Shown piece after piece: positions 18,581 to 26,990 of a stretch of DNA of 38,831 nt (positions within the stretch are counted from its first letter, which is position 1; each line of letters opens with the position of its first letter). The translations under genes and the position numbers were made by a program. Source of the stretch: RBG-16-66-20 sp049651845 (GTDB lineage: Bacteria; Pseudomonadota; Gammaproteobacteria; Burkholderiales; SG8-39); the NCBI GenBank assembly GCA_049651845.1, contig JBASCW010000130.1:1-38831 (forward strand), given 5' to 3'. The notes beneath the pieces were generated by a model. It worked only from the letters and a program-made list of their open reading frames with translations. It made no database searches and was not told where the DNA came from.

Positions 18581-19518
18581 TGGAACCCCGCTTCGCCGGG
18601 CCCGGGCCTGCCGGGCCTGCGGCCGAAAATCGCGCTCTGCGGCTCGCGGTCGAGCTGCAGCGCGAGCCGCCCCACCTGCTGCGAGGCGCGGTCCACCGAC
18701 TCGGCGAGCGCGTTGACGCGCGGCAGCGTGTCCTCGCGCACCGCTCCGGCCGCGCCCTGCGCCTCTGTCGAGAGGCGGTTCACCTGCGCCACCATTTCGC
18801 GCCCGTCCTTGACGAGCACCTGCATCTCGCGCGTGAGCTCGGGCATGTTCCTGGACGCCTGGTCCGCGTTCCGCAGCAGGCCCGCCACATGGCGGCGATT
18901 GTCTTCGGACAGCAAAGCTTCGGCGCCCGCGACCGCGGCCGGCAGGCGCGCCGATGCCTTCTCCAGGTTGGCCGAAGTGCTCTCCAGGGAGGCGAGCAGG
19001 GTGGTGACGCGCTTGCGATTCTCGGGCGTGAGCAGCGCGTTCAGGCTCGCCATGACCTCACGCGCGTCGCGCACCGCGCCTTCGGCGCTTTCGGAGATCG
19101 TGTCGAAGAACGCCGGCTTGAGGGGCAGCTCGACCACGTCGTCGGGTCCCTTCTCCTTCGGTTCCATGTTCCGGTAGTCGTCCTGCAGGTGCACGTAGGC
19201 GATGCCGGTGATGCCTTCCATGCCGAGATGCGCATAGGTGCCCTTGGTGACCGGGATGTTGCTGTCCACCTCGACGTTGACGAGGATGCGGCGCGGGTCC
19301 TTGGGATCGAGCACGATGCTGGAAACCCGGCCCACGCCCATGCCGCGGTAGCGTACCTGGGCCTCCGGATTGAGCCCCGACACCGCGCCGGTCGCGATCA
19401 CCCGGTACGAGGTGCGCGCGATCGGCGTCTTCGCGAGCCAATGCGCCCACAGCACGATGCAGCCCGCGATGCCTAGAACGAACAAGCCCGTGATGAGCGC
19501 GTAGGCCCTGCTTTCCAT
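18577..19518 (-). CDS. mlaD: MlaD-type MCE-domain lipid transport protein
   Basis: A 313-residue inner-membrane-anchored protein with one N-terminal transmembrane helix (about residues 8-28) and an MCE domain at about 38-115. The typical segments are GLNPEAQVRYRGMGVGRV and ITGIAYVHL. The remaining 200 residues are predicted helical and probably form the periplasmic needle or a coiled coil, longer than in E. coli MlaD (183 residues) and more like the extended MCE proteins. Its ATG follows the mlaF stop directly. It should work with the MlaE-MlaF pair in phospholipid traffic between the membranes. Confidence 0.88.
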   Translation of the reverse strand: MESRAYALITGLFVLGIAGCIVLWAHWLAKTPIARTSYRVIATGAVSGLNPEAQVRYRGMGVGRVSSIVLDPKDPRRILVNVEVDSNIPVTKGTYAHLGMEGITGIAYVHLQDDYRNMEPKEKGPDDVVELPLKPAFFDTISESAEGAVRDAREVMASLNALLTPENRKRVTTLLASLESTSANLEKASARLPAAVAGAEALLSEDNRRHVAGLLRNADQASRNMPELTREMQVLVKDGREMVAQVNRLSTEAQGAAGAVREDTLPRVNALAESVDRASQQVGRLALQLDREPQSAIFGRRPGRPGPGEAGFQ

Positions 19519-20325
19519 CTAGGCGCGGCTCTCCATGCTGTGGCTCGGGCCCGGCCTGCCGTTCTCGAGCACGCGGCGGGCCCGGTCCCCCCCGAAGAAA
19601 CTCCGCACGAACCTGTGATCCATGGCGCGAACCACGTCGAGCGTGTCGCAGGCGATTATATGCTGGTCGTGCAGCACCGCGACGCGATCGGTGAGCTCGT
19701 GCAGGGTATTGAGGTCATGCGTCACCATCACCACCGCGAAGCGGTGCTCGTCCCGCAGACGCCTGATCAGGCGGATGAAGCTCTCCGAGCGATCGGGATC
19801 GAGGCCTGCGGTGGGCTCGTCGAGGATCAGCAGGTCGGGTGACAGCGCGAGCGCGCGCGCGAGTGAAACCCGCTTCACCATGCCGCCCGAGAGGTTCGCC
19901 GGCAGCAGGACGCCGTGGCGCGGCTCGAGCTCGACCTGGGCGAGCTTGGTGTTGACAATGGCGCGAATGTCTTCTTCGGACAGCCCGCCGCGCTCGCGCA
20001 GCGGAAAGGCGATGTTGTCGTAGACGCTGAGCGCCGAATAAAGCGCGCCGTTCTGGAACAGCATGCCCATGCGCCGGCGCGCGTCGCGCACCTTCTTCTG
20101 ATTCGGGTCGTCCCAGGACACGCCGAACACGCGAACCCTGCCCGCTTTCGGTCGCTTCAGACCCAGGATCACGCGCAGCAGCTGCGACTTGCCGCTGCCC
20201 GAGCCTCCTACCAGCGACAGCACCTCGTCGCGCCTGATCTTGAGATTCACGTCGCGATGCAGGATCGCGCCGCCGACGGCATTGACGAGCCCCTCGATCT
20301 CGATGACGTACTGCTCGGTGTCCAT
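19519..20325 (-). CDS. mlaF: MlaF-type ABC transporter ATPase
   Basis: A 268-residue ATPase that drives the MlaE permease. Walker A GGSGSGKSQ is at 40-48, the signature LSGGM at 145-149 and Walker B LLILDEP at 165-171. The long frame is open well upstream of the real start; MDTEQYVIEI at 20325 is chosen because it lies 2 bp after the mlaE stop and aligns with the family. The C-terminus runs on for about 20 residues (ARRVLENGRPGPSHS) past the usual FVRSFF end. Confidence 0.92.
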   Translation of the reverse strand: MDTEQYVIEIEGLVNAVGGAILHRDVNLKIRRDEVLSLVGGSGSGKSQLLRVILGLKRPKAGRVRVFGVSWDDPNQKKVRDARRRMGMLFQNGALYSALSVYDNIAFPLRERGGLSEEDIRAIVNTKLAQVELEPRHGVLLPANLSGGMVKRVSLARALALSPDLLILDEPTAGLDPDRSESFIRLIRRLRDEHRFAVVMVTHDLNTLHELTDRVAVLHDQHIIACDTLDVVRAMDHRFVRSFFGGDRARRVLENGRPGPSHSMESRA

Positions 20326-20327
20326 GT

Positions 20328-21452
20328 TCAGCCGACGTCCCGCAGCAGGATCGCGAAAATCGCATCGAGGATGATGACCACGGTGATCGACGCCACCACC
20401 GAGCGCGTGACCCCGAGCGCGAGGCTGTCGGTGTTGGGCAGCACGCGCAGGCCGTAGTGGCAGGCGACGAAGGCCACCGCGAAGCCGAACACCGCCGACT
20501 TCCAGATGCCGATCCAGAAATTGACCACTTCGACCGCCTCGGGCAGCGCCTGCAGGAAGGCCGCGGGCGTGATGCCCAGCGTGAACTGCGCTACCAGCAT
20601 GGCGCCCGCGAGCGCGGCGATGTCGGTGCAGAACGCGACCAGCGGCAGCGCGACCGACAGCGCGAGCACGCGCGGCAACACGAGCCGCGAAGTTACCGAG
20701 ATGCCCATCACCGAGAGCGCCTCCACCTCCTCGGTCACGCGCATCACGCCGAGCTGCGCGGTGATCGCCGAGCCCGAGCGCCCCGCCGAAATGATCGAGG
20801 CCAGCATCGGTCCGAGCTCGCGCAGCACGCCGATGCCGACGATGTTGATCACCAGCAGATCCGCGCCGTAGCGCTTGAGCTGCAGCGCGGACAGGTAGGT
20901 CAGCACGATGCCGACCAGGAAGCCGACCAGCATCGTCACCGGCAGCGCGGTGACGCCCGCGCGGTAGATGCCTGCGGAAAACTCGCGCAACGGGAACTCG
21001 TGCGGACGCCGCATCAGCGCGCTCGCATCGAGCGCGAGCTGCCCGAGCAGCGTGATGCCGTCGCGGAAATGGATGCCGGCATCGAACGTGCGCTCGCCGA
21101 CGCGCACCACGCCCGCGAGCGGGTCGATGCGCTCGCGCTGCTTCGGCACGCTGAGCGCGCTCTCGATCTGCTCGAGGATCTCGCGCAGCCCGGCGGATAT
21201 CTGCACCTGCTTCGAGCCGCGCAACGCGCGCACCAGCCAGACGGCGCCCGCGTCGTCGATCTCGCCGACGTTCGTCAGGTCCCAGGCAATGCGCTCGGGC
21301 GTTTCGATCTTGAGGCTGGCAAGATGGCGCGAGAGCTCCGCATCGTGCTCCTTCATGCCGTCGAAGGTCCACCGGCCGCTCGCGCGCACCCGGATCGGCA
21401 CGGGATCCTGCGCCAGCGTTTGGATTTCCAGCGCAGCATCGCGGGTCGGCAT
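20328..21452 (-). CDS. mlaE: MlaE-type permease with N-terminal STAS domain
   Basis: A 374-residue protein made of two parts. Residues about 10-115 form a STAS domain (WDLTNVGEIDDAGAVWLVRA), which in E. coli is the separate MlaB protein. From about 130 on is the MlaE permease with about five transmembrane helices, including the family segments GFLVGIVLTYLSALQLKRYG, ELGPMLASIISAGRSGSAI and EEVEALSVMGIS. The fusion fixes one MlaB per permease. The ATG (21452) follows a TATACT box by 9 bases. First gene of the operon mlaE-mlaF-mlaD-lipoprotein. Confidence 0.92.
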   Translation of the reverse strand: MPTRDAALEIQTLAQDPVPIRVRASGRWTFDGMKEHDAELSRHLASLKIETPERIAWDLTNVGEIDDAGAVWLVRALRGSKQVQISAGLREILEQIESALSVPKQRERIDPLAGVVRVGERTFDAGIHFRDGITLLGQLALDASALMRRPHEFPLREFSAGIYRAGVTALPVTMLVGFLVGIVLTYLSALQLKRYGADLLVINIVGIGVLRELGPMLASIISAGRSGSAITAQLGVMRVTEEVEALSVMGISVTSRLVLPRVLALSVALPLVAFCTDIAALAGAMLVAQFTLGITPAAFLQALPEAVEVVNFWIGIWKSAVFGFAVAFVACHYGLRVLPNTDSLALGVTRSVVASITVVIILDAIFAILLRDVG

Positions 21453-21460
21453 GGCGCGGC

Positions 21461-21470
21461 GAGTATACTC
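21461..21470. promoter_or_regulatory. Symmetric -10 box shared by mlaE (-) and tatD (+)
   Basis: GAGTATACTC is a perfect palindrome in the 27-bp gap between the divergent mlaE and tatD starts. It contains TATACT on both strands (21464-21469 for tatD, 21467-21462 for mlaE), 10 and 9 bases from the two start codons. No convincing -35 was found on either side. Confidence 0.5.
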
Positions 21471-21479
21471 CGCCGCGCA

Positions 21480-22259
21480 ATGCAACTCGTTGATATCGGT
21501 GCAAATCTTACTCATCCGGCCTATCACGCCGATCTCGATGAGGTGCTGGCGCACGCACGTGGCGTCGGCGTCGCGACGGTAGTGGTGACGGGAACGTCCA
21601 TTCAGGAAAGCACAGCCGCGCTCGCGCTCGCAAAGTCGAGGGAAGGCCTGTATTGCACCGCAGGCGTGCATCCCCACCACGCGCGCGAATGCGACGACGC
21701 GACGATTCCCGCGCTGCGCGTGCTCGCACAGCAGCCGCGCGTCGTGGCGATCGGCGAATGCGGGCTGGATTTCAACCGCAACTATTCGCCGCACCCCGAC
21801 CAGGAGAGGTGGTTCGAGGCTCAGATCGAGCTTGCGCTCGAGTTCGGCAAGCCGCTGTTTCTGCATTCCAGGGATGCTTTTCCAAGGTTTTCGGAACTGC
21901 TCAAGAACCACAGGATCAGCAAGGCAGTCGCACATTGCTTTACCGGACAGAAAGCGGAACTGCATTCCTATTTGAATCTCGGCCTCTATATCGGCATCAC
22001 CGGCTGGATCTGCGACGAGCGGCGCGGCCGGCATTTGCTTCAGCTGGTACGCGAAATTCCGCAAGATCGGCTGATGCTCGAGACGGATTCCCCGTACCTC
22101 ACGCCTCGCGACCTGCACCCGCAGCCGAAGGCGCGCCGCAACGAGCCCGCGCACCTGCCGCACATCCTGCGCACGGTCGCTCGGGCGCTCGGCAAGCCGC
22201 CCGCGCAGGTCGCCGAGGAAACCACGCGCAACGCGAAAGAGTTCTTCGGGCTGCCGTGA
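21480..22259 (+). CDS. tatD: TatD-family metal-dependent DNase
   Basis: A 259-residue TIM-barrel hydrolase very close to E. coli TatD in layout: DIGANLTHPA at the start, GVHPHHA, AIGECGLDFNRNYSP, PLFLHSRDAF, AHCFTG, YIGITGWICDERRG and LETDSPYLTPRDL. The Asp/His/Glu metal ligands lie in these segments. TatD is a 3'-5' exonuclease and is not needed for Tat export. The ATG at 21480 follows a TATACT box by 10 bases without a ribosome site. The stop overlaps the next gene in GTGA. Confidence 0.94.
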   Translation: MQLVDIGANLTHPAYHADLDEVLAHARGVGVATVVVTGTSIQESTAALALAKSREGLYCTAGVHPHHARECDDATIPALRVLAQQPRVVAIGECGLDFNRNYSPHPDQERWFEAQIELALEFGKPLFLHSRDAFPRFSELLKNHRISKAVAHCFTGQKAELHSYLNLGLYIGITGWICDERRGRHLLQLVREIPQDRLMLETDSPYLTPRDLHPQPKARRNEPAHLPHILRTVARALGKPPAQVAEETTRNAKEFFGLP

Positions 22260-23677
22260 ACATCGTCCAATTCCTGCTGCAGAACGCGCTGCGATGGCCC
22301 GACCGGCCCGCGCTTGCCGTCGGCGACAAGGTGTTCTGCACTTACAAGGAACTCGCCCATCGCGTCGAAAGTCTCTCGGGCGCAATCGCGAGCAGGTTCG
22401 CTCTCGCGCCCGGCGACCGCGTCGCGTTCGCGATGAAGAACAGCCCGCAGTACTGGGAGCTTCTGTTCGCTTGCTGGCACGCAGGGCTGGTGGCGGTGCC
22501 GATGAACGCCAAGTTGCATGAGAAGGAGTTCGATTACATCGTCGCAAATTGCCAGGCGCGAGCTTGTTTCTTCGACCCGAAGGAATTTCACGACCTACAA
22601 GCCGAGCCCCGCAAGCCCTTCCCCTCACGGCTCGATGATCTTGCCTGGCTGTTCTACACCAGCGGCACCACGGGCGTGCCCAAGGGCGCGATGCTCACGC
22701 ACCGCAACCTGCTGTTCGCCTCGCAGGCCTATTTCGCCGACATCGACAAGCTCGGCCCCGGCGACGCGATCCTGCACGCCGCGCCGCTGTCGCACGGCTC
22801 GGGCCTCTATGGCCTGCCGCATTTTGCCGCCGGCGCCGTCAACGTGATCCCGGCAAGCGGCGGCTTCGACGCCGAGGAGCTGTTCGGCCTCATGGAGCGC
22901 TGGCCGAATGCCTCGTTCTTCGCCGCGCCGACCATGATCGTGCGCCTGCTCGCCAGCCCGGCGGCGCGCACGCCGCGGCAGCTCAAGACCATCAGCTACG
23001 GCGGCGCGCCCATGTACGTGGCCGACGCGCTGCGCGCGATCGACCTGTTCGGCCCGCGCCTTTACCAGCTGTTCGGGCAGGGCGAGAGCCCGATGACGAT
23101 CACCGGCCTGCCGCAGGAATTCCACAGGACGAGATCGAACTTGGAGACTTGTGGATTTGCGCGTACCGGCGTCGAAGTTCGAATAGTTGATGCAAGAGAC
23201 GAAGAACTCCCTCCGGGAGAAATCGGCGAGATCGTCACGCGCTCCGATTGCGTGATGGCCGGCTACTGGCAGAACCCGGAGGCGAGCGCGCAGGCGCTGC
23301 GCAATGGCTGGCTGCACACGGGCGACCTGGGCAGCCTCGACGCGGCGGGCTTCCTCACCCTGCGCGGCCGCTCGAAGGACATGATCATCTCGGGCGGATC
23401 GAACATCTACCCGCGCGAGATCGAGGAAGTGCTGCTGCGCCATCCCGCCGTGGCCGAATGTTCCGTCGTGGGGCGACCGCACGCGGAGTGGGGCGAGGAA
23501 GTCGTGGCCTTTGTCGTCCTGAAAGGAAACTCTTCCGTGGAAAAGGCGGAACTGGACGATCTGTGCCTCGCCAACATCGCGCGCTTCAAGAGACCCAGGG
23601 ATTACCGGTTCGTCGACGGACTGCCGAAGAACAACTACGGGAAGGTGCTCAAGACCGAATTGCGCGAGCGCCTATAA
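22256..23677 (+). CDS. AMP-forming acyl-CoA synthetase-like ligase
   Basis: A 473-residue adenylate-forming enzyme that would activate a carboxylic acid as acyl-AMP and transfer it to CoA. Motifs: P-loop YTSGTTGVPKGAML, the YQLFGQGE segment, GWLHTGDLGSLDAAGFL, the hinge RGRSKDMIISGGSNIYPREIEE, and the catalytic lysine in LPKNNYGKVLK. It is shorter than the usual 500-560 because the stretch between the N-terminal motif VANCQARACFF and the P-loop is reduced. It begins at GTG overlapping the tatD stop by 4 nt, so the two are co-translated. The acid substrate cannot be told; the sequence is nearest in look to fatty or aromatic acid CoA ligases. Confidence 0.87.
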   Translation: MNIVQFLLQNALRWPDRPALAVGDKVFCTYKELAHRVESLSGAIASRFALAPGDRVAFAMKNSPQYWELLFACWHAGLVAVPMNAKLHEKEFDYIVANCQARACFFDPKEFHDLQAEPRKPFPSRLDDLAWLFYTSGTTGVPKGAMLTHRNLLFASQAYFADIDKLGPGDAILHAAPLSHGSGLYGLPHFAAGAVNVIPASGGFDAEELFGLMERWPNASFFAAPTMIVRLLASPAARTPRQLKTISYGGAPMYVADALRAIDLFGPRLYQLFGQGESPMTITGLPQEFHRTRSNLETCGFARTGVEVRIVDARDEELPPGEIGEIVTRSDCVMAGYWQNPEASAQALRNGWLHTGDLGSLDAAGFLTLRGRSKDMIISGGSNIYPREIEEVLLRHPAVAECSVVGRPHAEWGEEVVAFVVLKGNSSVEKAELDDLCLANIARFKRPRDYRFVDGLPKNNYGKVLKTELRERL

Positions 23678-23678
23678 T
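23673..23678 (+). promoter_or_regulatory. -10 box TATAAT before the HD-GYP response regulator
   Basis: A perfect TATAAT overlaps the stop codon of the ligase gene and ends 10 bases before the ATG of the regulator gene. No good -35 is seen 16-18 bp upstream, where the ligase C-terminus is encoded. It could give a nearly leaderless transcript. Confidence 0.4.
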
Positions 23679-23688
23679 CCCCCGCTGC

Positions 23689-24759
23689 ATGGACCACCGG
23701 CCCGTGATCCTGGTCGCCGACGATTCCGAGGACATCCGGAACCTGTTCGGCATCATGCTGAAGAAGAACTACGAGGTGAAGTTCGCGACCAACAGCGACG
23801 AGACCTTCGCGGCCGCCGACACCGAGCCCCTGCCCGACCTGATCCTGCTCGACGTCGAGATGCCGTCGCTGAACGGCTACGAGGTCTGCGCGCGCCTCAA
23901 GGCGAACCCGGTGCTGTCGCACATCCCGGTGATCTTCGTCACCTCGCGCAGCGACCCGAAGGACCAGGCGCGCGGCCTGATGGCCGGCGCGGTGGACTAC
24001 ATCACCAAGCCGATCAGCGCGCCGATCGTCATGCTGCGCGTGAAGACCCAGCTCGCGCTGGTGGACCAGCGCCGCGCGCTCGAGGAGCAGGTGCTGCAGC
24101 GCACCGAGGAGCTGCAGGACACGCGCATGGAGCTGATCCGGCGCCTCGCGCGCGCGATGGAGATCCGCGAAGGCGGGCTCACCAACGGGGTCGCGCGCAC
24201 CTGCGAGTACGTGGCGCTGCTGACGCAGGCGCTGGGACTGAAAAGCAAAGTGGTGGAGATCCTTTCGCAGGCCTCGCCGCTGCACGACATCGGCAAGCTC
24301 GGCGTGCCGGAGAACGTGCTGCAGAAGGCCGACGCGCTGAACAAGGTCGAATGGGAGATCGTGCACAAGCATCCGGAGATCGGCGCCGCGATCATCGGCG
24401 AGCACCGCGATCCCCTGCTCGAGCAGGCGCGCGTCATGGCGCTCACGCACCACGAGCGCTGGGACGGCACGGGCTATCCGAAGAAGCTCAAGGGCAACGA
24501 GATCCCGGTGCCGGATCGCATCATGGCGCTCGTCGATGCCTACGAGGCCATGACCACCACGCAGCGCTACCACGCCCCGATCACCACGCAGGAAGCGGCC
24601 GGGCGCATCGTCAGCGAGTCGGGCAAGCAGTTCGACCCGTCGGTGGTGGCCGCCTTCGCGAAAGTGATCCGAGAATTCGACGCAGTGCACGCGAAGTACA
24701 AGGACGAGCTCGCGGGCATCCATAACCTCGACTTCGCCGGCGCGCCTAAGAAGAAGTAG
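23689..24759 (+). CDS. Response regulator with HD-GYP output domain (RpfG-like)
   Basis: A 356-residue protein with a receiver domain at about 5-122 (DD at 11-12, phospho-acceptor D55 in LLDVEMP, K107 in TKP), a short coiled-coil linker and an HD-GYP domain at about 150-335. The HD pair is H199-D200 in PLHDIGK, and GYP is in HHERWDGTGYP (254-264). The usual ExxxHxxR motif at the start of the domain reads GLTNGVAR, so both the Glu and the His that bind one metal are replaced by Gly (163 and 167). Activity may therefore differ from the standard enzyme. No histidine kinase lies next to it. The ATG at 23689 is 11 bp after the ligase stop. Confidence 0.9.
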   Translation: MDHRPVILVADDSEDIRNLFGIMLKKNYEVKFATNSDETFAAADTEPLPDLILLDVEMPSLNGYEVCARLKANPVLSHIPVIFVTSRSDPKDQARGLMAGAVDYITKPISAPIVMLRVKTQLALVDQRRALEEQVLQRTEELQDTRMELIRRLARAMEIREGGLTNGVARTCEYVALLTQALGLKSKVVEILSQASPLHDIGKLGVPENVLQKADALNKVEWEIVHKHPEIGAAIIGEHRDPLLEQARVMALTHHERWDGTGYPKKLKGNEIPVPDRIMALVDAYEAMTTTQRYHAPITTQEAAGRIVSESGKQFDPSVVAAFAKVIREFDAVHAKYKDELAGIHNLDFAGAPKKK

Positions 24760-24762
24760 TAG

Positions 24763-25347
24763 TCAGCGCAGGCGCGCCGCGAGCGCCTTCAGGCCACCCC
24801 AGATCGAGCGCAGCATCAGGATCACCGCGATCGCGCCGAGCGCGAGCAGCACCAGGAACGAGACCGGGTGCACGAAGGCGAGCCACAACCCGGCGGGCAC
24901 CAGGGCATCCTCGACGAGCGAAGCGGCCCAGTTGCTGAAGGGCTCGGCCGACAGGTTGATCGCGCTGCGCGATCCGGCTTTCGTGAAATGCGTGCCCGCG
25001 GCCACGGCGCCGCCCAGGATCGCCGCGGCGGCGGTGACCGCGCCCGGGCTGTCGCCGAACGCCATCGCCACCAGCGCCGCGCCCGCGGGCACGCGGACGA
25101 AGGTGTGCGCCGCGTCCCAGACGCTGTCGAGCCACGGCAGCTTGTCGGCGCAGAACTCGACCGCGAGCATGAAGCCGCTCGCCCCGAGCACCAGCGGATG
25201 CGCGAGCAGCGACAGCTGGCCGGGCAGCTCCAGCCATCCCATCCGGCCGGCGAAACCGCAAAGGAAGATCACCAGGTAGACGCGGATCCCGGCGCCCCAG
25301 GCGAGCGCCAGGGCGAGTGCGAGCTCGGCGAGCGGCGGCAGGGTCAG
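24763..25347 (-). CDS. DUF4126 membrane protein, probable CTG start
   Basis: A membrane protein of unknown function with four or five hydrophobic segments and the family signature VEFCADKLPWLDSVWDAAHT. Reading from the first ordinary start (GTG 25272) drops the N-terminal helix ELALALAWGAGIRVYLV, which DUF4126 proteins normally have. The frame is closed by TGA further upstream, and the only candidate that includes the helix is a CTG at 25347-25345. It overlaps the TGA of the preceding gene (CTGA) and has AAGAG six bases before it. With that start the protein is 194 residues. It ends the fdxA-acnX operon, convergent with the HD-GYP regulator. Confidence 0.75.
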   Translation of the reverse strand: MTLPPLAELALALALAWGAGIRVYLVIFLCGFAGRMGWLELPGQLSLLAHPLVLGASGFMLAVEFCADKLPWLDSVWDAAHTFVRVPAGAALVAMAFGDSPGAVTAAAAILGGAVAAGTHFTKAGSRSAINLSAEPFSNWAASLVEDALVPAGLWLAFVHPVSFLVLLALGAIAVILMLRSIWGGLKALAARLR

Positions 25348-25751
25348 GCCGGTCTCTTCAGCACTTCAATGCGCTTGTGCGCCGGATCGACGCGCACCCA
25401 GTCGCCGGTCTTCACCACCTCGCGCGGGTGCGGCGACCAGCCCTCGGTGATCGGGATGCCGGCGAACACCGCGCCCTGCACCATCACCGGGTTGGTGACG
25501 CCGAAGATGAACGCCTTGGGCGCGATCTTCTTCCACTTGATGTCGTAGAACGCCCAGCCCGCGGCGATGCCGCCCTTGGCGGTCGGGAAGAAGCAGATCT
25601 TGTCGACGATGCTCGTGCCCTCGAGCTTGTGGCCGGGCTTGGTGATCACGCCCGTCCAGCGGTCCAGGTCGTAGCGCGGCGAGAAGCCCTCCTCCGAAAC
25701 CACCGCCTCGCCCTCGACAGTCGGACCGAACGCACGCGTTACGGCTATCAC
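25344..25751 (-). CDS. Aconitase X small subunit (AcnX_S, swivel domain, DUF126)
   Basis: A 135-residue protein of the aconitase swivelling-domain type. It has the family segments VDKICFFPTAKGGIAAGWAFYDI and GWSPHPREVVKTGDWVRVDP; the serine after IxEGW helps catalysis in aconitase-type enzymes. It overlaps the large subunit by 4 nt (ATGA). In bacteria heteromeric AcnX has been shown to dehydrate cis-3-hydroxy-L-proline; the archaeal form acts on phosphomevalonate. The substrate here is not shown by the sequence. Confidence 0.87.
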   Translation of the reverse strand: MIAVTRAFGPTVEGEAVVSEEGFSPRYDLDRWTGVITKPGHKLEGTSIVDKICFFPTAKGGIAAGWAFYDIKWKKIAPKAFIFGVTNPVMVQGAVFAGIPITEGWSPHPREVVKTGDWVRVDPAHKRIEVLKRPA

Positions 25752-26974
25752 CGCAAAACCCCGGAACAGGCAATCTCAACACAGTCCGCCGTGCGCCGGA
25801 GAACGGTGTTGAAGCGGTGCGCACCGATGATGTTCACGATTTTTGCCGAGTTCGACACCATGTTGGTCCAGCGGTTCCTCTCGCGCATCGGCGAGAGGTT
25901 CTGCAGGATATAGAAGCACACGCCCTCGAGGATCGTCACGCCGGCGTCTTCCAGCGTCTTCGCGTAGCCGAGGTCGCGCGACTGCTTGAGGATCGCCGAG
26001 TTGGTGGTGACGATGCAGGTGCCGCCCGCCTTGACCTTGCGCCCCGCGAAAAGCGCCGCCAGGCTCTTCATTTCGAACAGCGACTGCTGCGGACCCGAGA
26101 ACACCACCAGCCGCGCATCGCCGTCGCCGAGCTTGTAGGACTTGAGGACTTCATCGATATCGCTTTCACCGACGGAAATCCGTTCAGACGGAAAATCCCC
26201 GGACTCCGGCGCCTCCGGCGTTACGCCCACGAAGTGGAACATCGCCATCGAGCCGTAGCTCGCGAGCGCCGCGCCGAGGTGCTTCAACTCGTCAGCCGTC
26301 GGGACGCGGTGGTAGCCGTGGAACACGGGCACGGCGTAGTAGCTCTGGTGCGACTCCCCCACCAGCTTGCCGACCGCGCCCCAGTCGGCGAGGTCGTCGA
26401 GCCGCGCCTTCAATTCGACCGCAAACGTGCCTTTGCGGTTCTCGTCGAGGTGAAAGCCGTAGGCCGGCGTTCGACCCGTCAGCGCGGCGGCGAGCGCCGC
26501 GGGACCGGCCTCGAAGTTGGAGCGCGCGCCAAACACGGAGTTGGCGTAGATCACGGTGCCGGTGTCGCCCCAGGCGACGTGCTCGCCCAGGTGCGGCTGG
26601 TAGACGGTCTGGTAGTTGATGCAGGTGTCGGTGGTGACGACGTCCATGCGCCGCAGCGTGGCGATGATCTCCTTTTCCTTCTTCGCCTCGCCGGCGTCCT
26701 GTCCCATGCGCTCGCAGTGCGCGAAATCCATGCAGCGTGCGTTGGTGGTGGTGGCGACGGCGCAGCGTGCGCCCAGCCCTGCCTCTTCTTTCAGGTACGC
26801 GAGGCCCGCATCGCCCATCACCTCGATGTCGCCCATCATGTGGACGTTGGTGACGGGGACGAAGCGCTTCGCGCCCCAGAAGCGGCCGACCTCGATCTGG
26901 TACTGCAGCGCGCGCCGCGCGGCTTCGCCGCGCCCGCCGCCGAGGATGGCCTGCTCGTCGGGGGTCAGCTCCAC
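25748..26974 (-). CDS. Aconitase X large subunit (AcnX_L, DUF521)
   Basis: A 408-residue catalytic subunit of aconitase X, an Fe-S dehydratase. It starts at GTG with MELTPDEQAILGGGRGEAAR, as its relatives do, and shows VPVTNVHMMGD, TTDTCINYQ (C118), GGTCIVTTNS (C320) and EGVCFYI (C353). These three cysteines are candidate cluster ligands. Together with the small subunit it would remove water from a hydroxy acid or hydroxyproline. It lies 16 bp after fdxA and overlaps the small subunit gene. No proline racemase or reductase is seen nearby to confirm a hydroxyproline route. Confidence 0.88.
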   Translation of the reverse strand: MELTPDEQAILGGGRGEAARRALQYQIEVGRFWGAKRFVPVTNVHMMGDIEVMGDAGLAYLKEEAGLGARCAVATTTNARCMDFAHCERMGQDAGEAKKEKEIIATLRRMDVVTTDTCINYQTVYQPHLGEHVAWGDTGTVIYANSVFGARSNFEAGPAALAAALTGRTPAYGFHLDENRKGTFAVELKARLDDLADWGAVGKLVGESHQSYYAVPVFHGYHRVPTADELKHLGAALASYGSMAMFHFVGVTPEAPESGDFPSERISVGESDIDEVLKSYKLGDGDARLVVFSGPQQSLFEMKSLAALFAGRKVKAGGTCIVTTNSAILKQSRDLGYAKTLEDAGVTILEGVCFYILQNLSPMRERNRWTNMVSNSAKIVNIIGAHRFNTVLRRTADCVEIACSGVLR

Positions 26975-26990
26975 GCAGGAAAACCCGTAA

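Noticed and set aside
20328..22628. 766-codon minus-strand frame that would extend MlaE by 390 residues
   Set aside because: The extension lies opposite tatD and the ligase and has no homology; the STAS-MlaE protein starts at 21452.
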